From Sophora flavescens (Eukaryota; Streptophyta; Magnoliopsida; Fabales; Fabaceae): a DNA stretch of 64,000 nucleotides. A model generated the notes under the pieces. The model did not search any database, was not told the origin of the DNA, and worked only from the letters and a program-made list of their open reading frames with translations. The position numbers were made by a program, and so were the translations under genes. Positions within the stretch are counted from its first letter, which is position 1; every line of letters starts with the position of its first letter. Location of the stretch: contig CM061065.1 of assembly GCA_030762895.1 (NCBI GenBank), forward strand, positions 71,098,200 through 71,162,199. Reading direction: 5' to 3'. This document shows positions 33,190-43,631 of the stretch, in pieces.

Positions 33190-34414
33190 TCTTCTCTAAT
33201 ATATTTGGTGCTTGAGGTAAATCAGGCTGTGAATCTCTAACCAAAATTTGATCGGGAGAATCCTGAATAGCTGTCGGACTTTTCAGAGATATATCATTAA
33301 CCACATTGTGAACAGGACTATGCAGATTAACATTTCCATCTGCATCAATCTCTTCAACATCAGTATGACAATGTAAGTCATTTGTAACATTCAAATCAAC
33401 ATCTAGCACATTAACATTAGTCTACTGATGACCATTGATAAACCTCAAAATAGGAGGTTCAGGATTATCGTCAATTTTTTCATGATCAATGGATTTACTT
33501 GACCCTTCATTGATTGTTGTCTCCTTTGCTTGCAAATCAACATCTTCTCTCATTTCAGTACCATCTGACAACAAGATAGTTGCATCATTCCCTTCAACAT
33601 TAACATGTTGTTTCGGGATATATTTAGTCATCACAGTACCCTGCTTCTTTCCTTTATTAATCACTGTCATACCAGTTGACTTATTATGCAAATTTTCATC
33701 AATCTTTGCATTCTTTTTTCTGCAGTTTACTAACAAATGTCCTGTATATGATTGACAGAATTCCAGTAAATTCTCATATTGTATACCAACAAAGAAAGCA
33801 AAATGCTCTCATTCAACAAGAATTTGATTCCTAAAATCTCCATTCAAGTCCACTTCCACCAACACACGAGCAAAGTGTCCAAAAGATCTATCCATCGTAC
33901 TTTTACCTGTTGCTTCATCAAGACAAATAGGTGTACCAATGCTTCCTGCTATAGCAAATAACATTCGTGGTCTGCAGTATTCTTGAGCCAATCCCAAAAT
34001 TCTAATCCAACAATGTGCAGTGGATTGCCTTTGAACATATGGATTAAAATTTGGGGTCCAAGAAAACAATTTAAGGAATCCTGGCTTAAGATTCCAAGAA
34101 CTACTTGATCGGATCCTTCTTAAGTCTTCAACAGAGGCAAATGTGAATCCATAATAACCCTTTCCCAATGAAATTACACCCCACTTTCATACAAGATTCC
34201 ATAACATTGATAGCTTGGATCGTAAGTCACCCACTTTGACTGGGGCATCATCTTTAGAAAGAATTAAGCGGCCATGTAAGTGATTCCTACACTCTTCAAG
34301 ACCCGCCTTATACTCCTCTTCTGGGATCTTGATAGAGATTCCTTCTCCCTTTATGCATGGTTTAGGCAACCGACTATACGATATGTCGCACACATTCTTG
34401 AATGCTTGAGCAAA
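33190..34414 (-). pseudogene. LINE ORF1 N-terminal part (nucleic-acid-binding, zinc knuckle)
   Basis: Reading on the minus strand from about 34414, VCDISYSRLPKPCIKGEG and the EEEYKAGLEECRNHLHGRL stretch open a plant LINE ORF1 N-terminal domain of the DUF4283 type. It continues after a shift near 34180 with LGKGYYGFTFASVEDL, WTPNFNPYVQRQSTAHCW and HFARVLVEVDLNGDFR, then a zinc-knuckle-like stretch (FCQSYTGHLLVNC) and an acidic, low-complexity C-terminal region to 33190, where O1 begins. Shifts at about 34180 and stops near 33740 and 33415 inactivate it. The protein would bind LINE RNA. Confidence 0.85.
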
Positions 34415-35530
34415 GAAATTTGTAAATGTGTTTAATATAGTTACTATGAGATGATTTGAATATTATGAAATGGCCTGAAGTTGTTCCAGAATTATAGAAT
34501 ATATAAAGAAATGTCTTAAGATGAAATACTTTTGAATAACGAAGTTTTGTCTCAACCCGTAGATCGAGCATTTACCAAGGTGAATTTCTGTCTAACAAGT
34601 TATAAAGAACTAGTTCTTAATAGACTCGTGATAAATTCTATCTATTGAGTACACCACTATAGTTCGGTAGCTCAATGTGAAGAAGATAACGAATATATTG
34701 GTCCTGAAGACCATATCTTATTGTTATAGAAGCACACACACATATTGCTAAATATTACATGGCTTGATATAATAATTTTTCCATGAGGCTTATTGTCAAT
34801 TGATCTTGCAAAAGTATGAGGTATTTCTCTGATCCGAATGAAGTCGTTAATGTTTCTGGTTGAAGTTATGATTCACCTCGTCCAAGAATGTTGTGATTCC
34901 AATTGAAGAAACTATTGTCATGCAAAGCTCAATTGAAATGAGGATGTGTCAAAGGTGTTAAAGAGAAGAACATTGCTACAAAATGCTTCAACGGGAGATA
35001 TCAGAATGTTGGAATTCATATTCTTAAGTGATGCTTCTAACAGGAGGAGAAAACTGTACTCTTTTTCCCTTAATCAAGGTTTTGTCCTACATGGTTTTCC
35101 TTAATAAGGTTTTTAATGAGGTAGTTCTCATGTAAAGAGGACATTGTACTCTTTTTCCTTCACTAGGATTTTTTCCCACTGGGTTTTTTCCTAGTAAGGT
35201 TTTAACGAGACATATCCTTAATGGACATCCAAGGAGGAGTGTTACGAATATATATTTAGTTGTGGACATCCAAGGCATATCCTTAATGGACATCATAAGT
35301 TACAACTCTTAATTTCATATGCAAATAACTCATTATGCTTATGTTTTCAATAGTCTTATAGGTTATAAGACTTATGTCCTATAAATATGACTCATGTAAC
35401 ATTGTAAAGTTTGCACCTTTGTAGAGCATAATGCAAAGACCTTCTTCTTGTTTCTCTCTTCTCTCTTTCTCCTATCTCTCCATTCTTCTATAGTTTATAA
35501 TATCTTGCTCTTGTTTCGGTTAATTTCATA

Positions 35531-35533
<3 letters not shown>
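34415..35533 (+). mobile_element. Ty1/copia element, 3' remnant
   Basis: The sequence 35054-35213 holds two copies of the stretch that typically separates copia pol from the 3' LTR (GTACTCTTTTTCCTT, AAGGTTTT.AACGAG). A purine tract CCAAGGAGGAG and an LTR follow. The upstream part 34415-35050 carries no open frame, and I cannot place it within pol. The 5' end is cut by the LINE junction. Confidence 0.65.
35240..35533 (+). repeat. Copia 3' LTR (about 294 bp)
   Basis: It starts TGTTACGAATATA after a polypurine tract and ends TTTCATAACA. It contains TATAAATA (about 35381) and a pyrimidine-rich end (TTCTCTCTTCTCTC). The 5' LTR is not in the window, so its borders rest on the TG...CA ends and the purine tract. 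Confidence 0.65.
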
Positions 35534-35562
<29 letters not shown>

Positions 35563-36487
35563 TGAATAACAAGGCTTAATTCCACATACATTGTATCCAT
35601 TATTGAGATTAAAAAAAAAATCACAAGTAGTGCAATCTGCAACATTAGTCACATTCCAGAGGCCTTTATGCTTTTATTACTCTTTCATGTACATTGTCAT
35701 AGTTAGTTGTCATTGAAGTAATCTGCATAATTAATAATTGTGAAATGTGAATGCTACTATGCAAAAGGATAAAATAGTCGTTGGAGGTAATTAGTTAAGA
35801 TTTAATTACAATTCGATATTTCCAAAATTTAATTGTTATTTTACTATATATATTATAAAATTTTAATATTTTTACTTCAAATTTTTTTAGCTCTCTTATT
35901 TTTCTCCTCATTTTCATATTCTATTGAGAGTGAAATATTAAAATTGCTTAATTATGAAATTTTGATAAATAATTTCACAACTCAAAAAACTAAATGATTA
36001 ATAAAAAAATTGATGATTTATAAAATATTAAGTCTAGAATAAGCCTCAAAATTCCTATGGACCTGCCCATCTGGTATCACATGTTAAAACAATTAAAGTG
36101 ATAATGCTGTAACTTAATAAAACCACTATCTTTTTTATCAAAAAAAACCACTATCTTTTTATGGGATATCACAGAATTTCAAACCATGAAACGCTTGTGC
36201 GAGCCTGCTAGGAATCATAATTGAGGTGTAAGGAAGAACGGAAGAGAAGTCCAAATATTCGTGGTTGCTCCAGGAAATAAGTCACCCCAGCTAAGCCATG
36301 TGCAGAGGAATTAATGCTAGCATTAAGTCATCATGGTTCACTATTATTCCCATTATTAATCACGGTCAACGGATAGCGTACCTCATCCTTCCTTCTACTT
36401 AAATAAAAAATAAATAAATAATCCTTAACTTGTCTGAAAAAATTATATGTTTCAATTTCCAAAACCTAAAAATTATATATGAAAATA
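35534..36487. other. AT-rich intergenic DNA with AC/AT microsatellite
   Basis: A (AC)n(AT)n run at 35531-35563 follows the copia LTR. The rest is AT-rich without coding potential. A short tandem pair (ACCACTATCTTTTT) lies at 36121-36160. I see no gene. Confidence 0.6.
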
Positions 36488-36643
36488 CTAACGAATGTCC
36501 TTAGAGCACTCGTTAAGAAATCAAGAAAAAAAATTTGTATAAAAAATTAATATATTTAATATTTGAAAATATGAAATACTATGTTTTCTCATGAAAACTT
36601 ATTTTCTTGATTTCTTAATCAGTACACTAAAAATACTCATTAG
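36488..36643. mobile_element. Foldback MITE
   Basis: The left arm (from CTAACGAATGTCC, with TAAGAAATCAAGAAA) is the imperfect reverse complement of the right arm (TTTCTTGATTTCTTA to CTCATTAG). The arms are about 50 bases around an AT-rich loop. An (AT)n run at 36648-36682 follows at once. Confidence 0.65.
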
Positions 36644-36645
36644 CA

Positions 36646-36688
<43 letters not shown>

Positions 36689-36883
36689 AGAATGTTAATT
36701 AATATCCTAACATTGGTTATATATCGGGGAAAAAAATGACATTGAAATTTAATGAATTTTATATTTGGAACAGCAATAAACTTATTTTTTTAATAAATTT
36801 TAATTTTTTTTGTTTTGGATTTTTTTAAGCAATGACATTAGAGCACTGTTCTGTTTAGCATGACACACAGAGATATTATATAC

Positions 36884-37178
36884 AGGTTAAAGTAATACTT
36901 TGGTCTCTATATGTGACACGAATTCTCGATTTGATCTATATACATAAAAAATTATTAAAATGGTCCCTATACGTACAAAAAGTCTCAATTTAGTCCCTGC
37001 CATACAAAATATTAGGGACTGATTTAATAATTTTTTGCTCGTATAGGGACCAAACGGATAATTTATAGGAACCAAATGGAGACTTTTTGTACGTATAGGG
37101 ACCATTTTAATAACTTTTTATGTATAAAGACCAAATCGAGAATTAGTGTCTGTATAGGGACCAAAGTATTACTTTAAC

Positions 37179-37180
<2 letters not shown>
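36884..37180. mobile_element. Foldback MITE with 100-base arms
   Basis: It starts AGGTTAAAGTAATACTTTGG and ends with the exact reverse complement. The arms of about 105 bases stay complementary (for example TGGTCCCTATACGTACAAAA in both), so the whole element folds on itself. It lies about 115 bases upstream of the dioxygenase start codon, next to a (TA)n run at 37182-37225. It may therefore sit in or near the promoter. No transposase is present, and the family is not identified. Confidence 0.8.

Positions 37181-37181
<1 letters not shown>

Positions 37182-37225
<44 letters not shown>
37182..37225. repeat. (TA)n microsatellite upstream of the dioxygenase gene
   Basis: About 22 TA repeats lie between the MITE and the likely 5' UTR. 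They may serve as, or hide, a TATA box, and the length is likely to vary. Confidence 0.85.
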
Positions 37226-37228
<3 letters not shown>

Positions 37229-37294
37229 ATGTCATTCCTCAAAGTGTCTAGAGAAGAGAACGCATCCATTTGAGCCTTGGGATCTGTGTAGCAA

Positions 37295-40200
37295 ATGGAG
37301 CCAGAGCTTGGATGCTCACTTTCGTTTCCTTCGGTGAAAGAACTAGCAAAGGAGGCACTAACCAGAGTCCCGGAGAAATATGTTCATCCAGATATCGACC
37401 CTCCAGTGGTATCTAATTTCACAGATTCTTTGCCACAAATCCCTGTTATCGACCTCAATAAGTTGTTGTCTGAAGAAGTTAAGGGTCCTGAAATGGAGAA
37501 GCTTGACCTTGCATGCAAAGAATGGGGTTTCTTCCAGGTTTGCATCTACATGATCTCCACCTTCTTTATTATATTTCTACTTCATTGATATTTGTCTTTC
37601 TAGCTAGCTGTTATTGCTTTGCTTTGAAAAACGTTAAGAAATTATCTAATTTCAAGGTTAAGAATTCCTATCTTCAAAATGAATAAAAATCAAGCAAACA
37701 GTAATTCAACTACCCACACTTATTATATGTATCCTTTTAAATTTTAATAGCATCAAATTGTGAATTGTGACCTGATTCTTGTTATAATCAAATTATACGA
37801 CTAGTTTGTTTAGATGGGAAGTTCGTGCATTCTTATTTATTTTTTTATATTATATATGAGTTAAATTTTAATATATTATTAGCATAAACTTTTTTTATAT
37901 TATAAATTTATTATAAAAAATATATATTATTACGATATAATTATTTTGAAAATGAGATTGTTTTTATTTTATAATACACCAGGAGATAGAGTGATTATGT
38001 AGGGTTGCAAGTAATTAATTAATGGAACTCTCTATCCAACCGTGGTTATGTATAACAGCTGATTAATCATGGGGTTAGCCTCGCATTGGTTGAAGATGTA
38101 AAAATAGGTGCACGAGAGCTCTTCAATCTTCCAATAGAAGAGAAGAGTAAGCTTTGGCAGAAACCAGGAGAAATGGAGGGGTTTGGTCCAATGTTTGATG
38201 CATCTAAAACGGAGGGACTAAATTGGGTGGATTTGTTCTATGTTTTCACTCTTCCATCCCACTTAAGGAAGCCCCACATATTCCCTAATATACCACTGCC
38301 ATTCAGGTGCTCTTTCTATCTTCTTTTTCCTTCCCTTTTTCAATAAATTTTTGTTTATTAATTACAAATAAATTATTCTATTTGGTACCTCTTCATGTCA
38401 AAGACTCAAAATATCCCTCGATGATAGACAATATATAAATTCTACTATAAATCATCGTTGAGGTCAGTAGTATACAAAGTTTAACTTGTATTTAATGTAA
38501 AATTAAAAGTTTGTACTATATAATAAAATACTATTATAAGACAAGAGTGGTCCGACTCGACACCATAGGTGTAGACCACATCAATGGACCTGATGGGAGA
38601 ACTATGGGCCTCATCCTAAGGTGAAGCTTCCCATATAGATCCAAAAAATGTATGAGTTGTGTTATTTGACACAAATTTTACAAATCCTATGTGATATTAT
38701 ATATGTTTTTTTTTTATCTCTCACTTATTTTTTATTATTTTTATATACACACATCTCAAAAATATATCAAAAAATAAAGGGATACTATTTTGTGTTCAAA
38801 AAACATTTCTCAATGTATATAGATCTCTCCTTTTTAGTTAGAGAAAGACTAGCAACACACTCTAACACTATTTTCAGCACACTCCTTCCTATTGGTTGAA
38901 ATTCATATGAGTCCTACAAGATTCAAGTGATATCCACATGAATTAATGGGTCACAATTCCAAAATAGTTTCAACCAATAAAAAAGAATGTGTTAAAAAAA
39001 GTACGTTAGAGATTGTATTGCTGACTCTCTTCTTTTAGTTATTCTGTTATCACTGCTATGAGAGGGAAGAAATTATTATGAGTTATTCATGAAGAGGCCG
39101 AGTTTGTATTCTTATAAAATGGTTAAATATGATGTGAAAATGTTTATTGAGTTTAATTGTTATATATTCACAGTATAATTTTTTTTTACAGTATCAACTA
39201 ATTAGAAATCATGACACATATAACTTTTAAGATAGATAGGATATAAGAGTCAAACATTTTTTATGATTTGTTGCTTTATGATTGACAGTGTAAAAAAAAT
39301 TTTACACTCATAATGTATAGAAATTAAATCAATATTTATTTGACCTGAATTAAGAAATGTTATTATATTTCCTCCAGCACTGTTATGACTAACCTTCCGT
39401 GATTGTCACCATTAAGAGCTCCTTTCAACAATTGTTTTCTTTATGATTTGAACTTTGATCATCTTCTTATGGGATACAGATCACATGTCTCATTATGGTG
39501 TATTACATTCTGTCTCCACCAATAATATCTTGTCACATAAATTAAAATTTTATATAATATTAAAAGGGTAGAATACGTGATAAAATATTATTGGTGGGAA
39601 CAGGGTGTGATATACCAAAATGAGTGTAGATCACTTACCATTGTCCTTAATCCTTGTTGGTATATTCTTTCTTTTAATGTATATATAAATGGAAATAAAC
39701 CTATGAGAAGAAACAACATGGTTTTGGGAGAGTTAGTAACGTGACGCTCCCCATGAAAAGAATCCGGGTTCAATTCCTGAAGTCGCCCATTTGGGAGACA
39801 GTCCAACCCCGTGTGTAAAAACCGGACATCCTGCTGCCGACTCGAGAATTAGTCTCATTGCGAATCCAAATGACCTAAGCTGGGACTTCCACTGAGGAGT
39901 CAAGGACCCTAATTACGGTGGGTTAAAAAAATAAAAGTAAACCGATGCTAAGATTATTCATTTGAAAATTTATTTTGTCTATCATTTGTATTAATCGTAT
40001 TTTTCAATTTTCACGTAAAGATTGTGCCCTTAAATTTACAAAATCTCGCCTCTAACGAACATTGCAAGCATATGAAGTTAGAATATTGCTATGAGTTTAA
40101 TTTCTATCTACGGTCGGTGTAAAAGAGTTTTATACTGATATCCAATAATATCTTGACAAATCAGTTTGTTATTTCTCTCTCTTGATTATTAAAATAAAAA

Positions 40201-41932
40201 AAACGTGTCATAATATTAGTGGATGTCTCTGTAAAACCTTTTATACCAATAGTGTATATCACTTTAATCCTATTGCTATTGCCTTCTTGTCTTTAAAAAT
40301 CACATAGATAATAAGTTAGTATTGGCTACTGCTGTGATAATTCTCTTTTTTCTTTTTTCACTAAAAAAAAAAGTGTTTACCGACCACCAAATTCGGTTGT
40401 TAAATATGGAAATTCTTTCGTTAAACCATATAGCGACCGATTTAGTGATCATCGGACATCGTAGTAGATTGTCTAGTCGCTAAATCGTTTGGTGGTCACT
40501 AAATCGGTCGCTAAATAGTTTAGTGACCGATTTAGCAACCAATTTTTTTTATTTAGCGATCGAATTCCATATTTAACGATCGATTAAGTGTATTTGCTAA
40601 ATAACTGGTCACTGTTTTTTTTTTTTTTTAGTGTTTATAGACAAAGAATTTATATATTAACTAAAAGGACCACTGCAGGGATAATTTAGAGGCTTACTCT
40701 ATACAGATGAGAGACCTTGCGATCCACATTTTTGTTCTTGTGGGAAAAGCTCTTGGTATAGAACCAAACGATATTAAAGAGTCACTAGGAGAAGGAGGCC
40801 AATCAATAGGGATCAATTACTACCCTCCTTGTCCCCAACCAGAAAGTGTCCTTGGCCTCAAGCCTCACACTGATGGTTCTGCCCTCACCATCCTTCTCCA
40901 AGCCAATGAAGTGGAAGGCCTTCACATTAGAAAAGATGGAAAGTGGGTTCCTGTTAAACCCCTCCCCAATGCTTTCATCATTAGTCTCGGAGATGTTATG
41001 GAGGTAAGCGATTAAAAATTACGACTAATGATAGTTTGACAATTTTAATTGTGCAATTTGGGATTCTCTCATGTTAAAATCCTTTCCCTTAAAACATTCA
41101 TCTCCCCGCATTTTTCTATTTTCAAGTTTCTTTCTATTCTTTATTTTGTTGGCTCAAATTTAACTTAACCCTCATATGAATGTCACATGAGAGAACTCAT
41201 TCCCATGCAATTTTTAATTTGGTCGTCATTTAAAAGTATCATGCATAATCACAATAGTCATGTTGTATATCATATTGATCCACCTCATAGATTAAATGGT
41301 GCCCGCTGCAAGCCTGCAAGCCTTTTGAAACTATAAACTTTCAATAAATTCATTTTAGGAACTTTTTGTAATAATTTCATCTGAAGTTTATATTAAGTCC
41401 TTTTCTATTTCTTTTCATTGGAATGTCTTCCATTTTATTCATTTTATCATATTGAAGCACCTTTTGATCTTCTTATCAGAAGATAAGATACGCTTGACCA
41501 TGTTTCAATGATAAAATTAATAAAAAGAAATTTCTAAACTTCAGAGTAAAGAATATAATGTGTCATCAAAATTACTATAAGATTATACATTTACCTAATG
41601 AAGAATTTTCTTGCCTTTGAATACTTAAAATTTGGTTATAAATGGTCATATTGGTTTGACAGGTAATGACAAATGGGATGTACAGGAGCACCATGCATCG
41701 AGCAATAGTTAACTCACACAAAGAAAGGCTGAGCATAGCCACATTTTATGGCCCAGAATGGAGTGGAAATATAGGTCCAGCACCAAGTCTTGTTACTCCA
41801 GAAAATCCAGCATTGTTCAAAACAATTAGTGTAGCAGATTTCTACAAGGGATACCTTTCACCTGAGCATCGTGGGAAATCATACATAAATGATGTTCTGA
41901 GGATCCAAAAAGAGAACATCAAAGGCTCCTAG
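37295..41932 (+). CDS. 2-oxoglutarate/Fe(II)-dependent dioxygenase, SRG1-like, four exons
   Basis: Exons: 37295-37537, 38059-38306, 40679-41003 and 41663-41932, all with GT/AG borders and matching phases (0, 2, 0). They give 361 residues, the usual length of the family. The N-terminal DIOX_N region has IPVIDLNKLL and LDLACKEWGFFQ running into LINHGV over intron 1. The C-terminal 2OG-FeII domain has INYYPPCPQPE, the metal ligands HTD (in LKPHTDGSALTILLQ) and H in STMHRAIVN, and the 2-oxoglutarate-binding RLS (KERLSIATF). These are soluble cytosolic oxygenases of specialised or hormone metabolism. The substrate cannot be told from sequence alone. The ligand context MHRA replaces the common EHRA. 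The frame is intact, so the gene is probably functional. Intron 2 is 2372 bp and full of MITEs. Confidence 0.92.
38839..39033. mobile_element. Foldback MITE in intron 2
   Basis: The left arm (AGAGAAAGACTAGCAACACA, then CCTATTGGTTGAAA) and right arm (TTTCAACCAATAAAAAA, TTGCTGACTCTCTT) are imperfect reverse complements around about 80 bases. Confidence 0.65.
39147..39333. mobile_element. Foldback MITE-like sequence in intron 2
   Basis: TTGAGTTTAATTGTTATATA with ACAGTATAATTTTTTTTACAG on the left pairs imperfectly with GACAGTGTAAAAAAAATTTT and ATAGAAATTAAATCAA on the right. The ends are approximate. Confidence 0.5.
39491..39622. mobile_element. Foldback MITE in intron 2
   Basis: The left arm CATTATGGTGTATTACATTC plus CACCAATAATATCTTGTCAC and its near-perfect reverse complement at 39577-39622 give about 46-base arms with a 40-base loop. 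Confidence 0.7.
39725..39935 (+). repeat. Possible tRNA-derived SINE in intron 2
   Basis: GGGTTCAATTCCT at 39766-39778 resembles a polymerase III B-box, and an A-rich tail (GGTTAAAAAAATAAAAG) ends the unit. A related phrase (GATTAGTCTC) recurs near 42089 after the gene. No clear A-box or target duplication was found, so this is tentative. Confidence 0.35.
40083..40280. mobile_element. Foldback MITE-like sequence in intron 2
   Basis: ATATTGCTATGAGTTTAA and TGTAAAAGAGTTTTATACTG on the left pair imperfectly with GTAAAACCTTTTATACCA and TTAATCCTATTGCTATTG on the right. It shares style with 39147-39333. Confidence 0.5.
40359..40633. mobile_element. CACTA-type MITE just upstream of exon 3
   Basis: The ends read CACTAAAAAAAAAAGTG and TTTTTTTTTTTAGTG, the CACTA signature in inverted form, with TTT on both sides as a possible 3-bp target duplication. 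Inside are many GACCGATTTAGCGACC-like subterminal repeats in both directions. It ends 45 bases before the exon 3 acceptor, and its poly-T end adds to the polypyrimidine context there. Confidence 0.75.
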
Positions 41933-42336
41933 AGTTGAAATTGCATGTAAAGGAAACATAATAATTAAGTAAACCATGAAGAAATAAATAGTGACTTTTG
42001 TTTCAAATAACCTGATCCATACCCAAGAGTGTTTGAATCCTGACTCTGGGAATGCAGACGTGCTTCTATCCGGTTCGAGTGATTAGTCTCCGTAGTTATG
42101 CGTAGAGACCTTAGGAAAACAAAAAAAAAATTAACTTGTTCCATACAAATACCTAGGTTATGTAGCCAAAATGTGATCTAGTCTCCTTTTCCCCATTTAA
42201 TCCGATGTAGGATGAGCAGAGGTATCTGCAAAGACGCTCAAGTTAGCTATCAATAGGCTAATGCTAAACGAACACAAACCTCCGATACTTGACATCGTAT
42301 ATAGTATAAAACTATTACAAAAACATTATTTTAATA
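41933..42336. other. Dioxygenase 3' flank and viral junction region
   Basis: The likely 3' UTR follows the stop (AATAAATAGTG at about 41983 could serve for polyadenylation). A SINE-like phrase (GGTTCGAGTGATTAGTCTCC) lies at 42080-42100. The left border of the viral copy falls between about 42300 and 42337, and no target duplication is visible. Confidence 0.5.
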
Positions 42337-42498
42337 ATGAATAGAATTTTAACAATAAAACAAAGTATTTACGAGTTAAGAAAATACTTAAAAATATTAG
42401 AAAAATTAGAACAAAATAACCATGTTATTCACCAACAAGAATTGGTTAGAAAAAGAATAAAAACATTAAAACAAAAATTAGAAAAATACATAGGATAA
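42337..42498 (+). CDS. Viral small ORF (53 aa), function unknown
   Basis: It encodes a Lys/Glu/Leu-rich, probably alpha-helical coiled-coil peptide. Its TAA overlaps the next ATG (TAATG at 42496-42500), the coupling style of polycistronic caulimovirid RNA. It is the first recognisable viral frame at the left border, so its 5' context is host DNA. I do not know a function. Confidence 0.55.
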   Translation: MNRILTIKQSIYELRKYLKILEKLEQNNHVIHQQELVRKRIKTLKQKLEKYIG

Positions 42499-42909
42499 TG
42501 GGACTATCCGAAGAAATAGAATTATTATTCAAGGAATTAGAAAAAACTAATGAAAGAGATAAATAGAAATATTATTTAACTAATAGAAAATACAGAAAAA
42601 ATTGCAAATTATACTTGCAATAGAATACAAAAAGGACAAAATGAAATAGACAACATTAAAGAAACATTATATAATATAAGCAGAGGAAAAGAAATAGATG
42701 AAAATGAAGATATTATTAGAATAAAAATTATTCTAGAACAACTAGAAACCCTTTTAAAATATGAAGAAAATAATAGATGTATAACAAAAAGGGAATTAGA
42801 AGAAATTTTAGAAACAAAGGACTTAAATAAAATAATAGTTAAGCAAGAGCTAAACCAAGAATCATCAAGAATACCTACACTGTATCTTCATGGAGAGGAT
42901 AAAGGATGA
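42498..42909 (+). pseudogene. Viral small ORF, broken, coiled-coil rich
   Basis: The ATG at 42498 opens 22 codons and stops at 42564-42566. A second frame (42580-42909) continues with similar Glu/Ile/Leu-rich composition, so a shift probably split one ORF of about 135 residues. The position before the coat protein and the helical composition fit a virion-associated or DNA-binding accessory protein of caulimovirids, but no diagnostic motif is seen. It overlaps the coat protein start (42890). Confidence 0.5.
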
Positions 42910-43631
42910 ATATATGGAAACATTAAGAAAATCAAATGATTTAGAAGAAATTCAACAATTACTAGAACAACTAAAAATAGTTGAAGAAGAAAATAATCAA
43001 ATATACAAAATTGAAAAGACCGATAAAAAGGATATAGAAAACAATGAGAATGAAGAAATAATCTTGAATTATAGTTCATCTTCATAATCTGAAGAAAACC
43101 AAATAAGAATGGAAAAAGGAGAATATAGCGGAAAAAGCCCTAAAAGAAAATGGGAAGAATATAAATATACACCCGAAGGAGCTTGAGATAAATATGAAGA
43201 AGAAACTATGTATAATAAAGGATATGCAAGAAAAAATAATAATAAATGGACAAAAATTCAAGAAGAATTTAAACCTCGATATAATAATATTGGAAATATA
43301 CTTGACCTTGATTGTATAAGAAATAAAGAAGAAGTCCTATTAAAATGGACTAATGAAATAATATTAATGATCTTGACTGATGAAAGATTTAAACAGTTAA
43401 ACTTTTTAGAAACTAAGAACTTTGTAACATTTAAAACATCTGGAAATGTATAAAAGTTTTTAGTAGGAATTAAAGACGAAGACTGGATTAGATTTGGAAG
43501 AATGGTTGACACCACCTCAGACTATGTTAAATTAATAATGACACTAATACATCAAGAATTTTTAGGATATAATCTAATGGAACAAAGAGAAAAGACAAAC
43601 AAAACTCTACTTGAAAATGCTAAATCACATT
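42890..43631 (+). pseudogene. Viral coat protein gene, left part
   Basis: One frame runs from 42890 to the I4 junction, with in-frame stops at about 43085, 43184 and 43451. The N-terminal part is acidic (Glu/Asn-rich), as in caulimovirid coat proteins. The capsid core begins near 43208. The last 321 bases (43311-43631) are repeated at 53631-53951, where the frame is open. The four visible base differences include the one creating the stop at 43451. It ends at TAAATCACATT, directly joined to a truncated I4 LTR. Confidence 0.8.
43311..43631 (+). repeat. Viral segment duplicated on both sides of I4, left copy
   Basis: These 321 bases match 53631-53951 with four differences by eye (about 1.2 percent). 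The left copy ends at the I4 LTR and the right copy starts at the other LTR, so the element sits between overlapping viral pieces. Confidence 0.9.

Larger units (their letters stand above)
1..34414 (-). mobile_element. L1-type LINE, 5'-truncated, split by nested insertions
   Basis: The minus strand carries, in order from high to low coordinates, an ORF1 with a nucleic-acid-binding N-terminal region and zinc knuckle (34414-33190, continuing 5141-4912), an APE-type endonuclease (from 4915), a reverse transcriptase, a zinc-binding connector and a plant-type RNase H that runs off the window edge. This order is that of plant L1 LINEs. Two later insertions interrupt it: a Cassandra TRIM at 2533-3416 and the O1 complex at 5142-33189. 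Joining across O1 needs only removal of one TCTTC duplicate. The 5' end at about 34414 starts inside ORF1, as expected from incomplete target-primed reverse transcription. Several stops and frameshifts make it inactive. Confidence 0.9.

Noticed and set aside
34374..34571. Minus-strand frame as LINE ORF1 start
   Set aside because: Only its last part (up to about 34414) matches the LINE. The rest is outside the element.
39766..39778. tRNA gene
   Set aside because: Only a B-box-like sequence is present. No cloverleaf can be formed, so a SINE is the better reading.
43208..43453. Separate small viral gene of 81 codons
   Set aside because: It is a piece of the coat protein frame between two nonsense changes.
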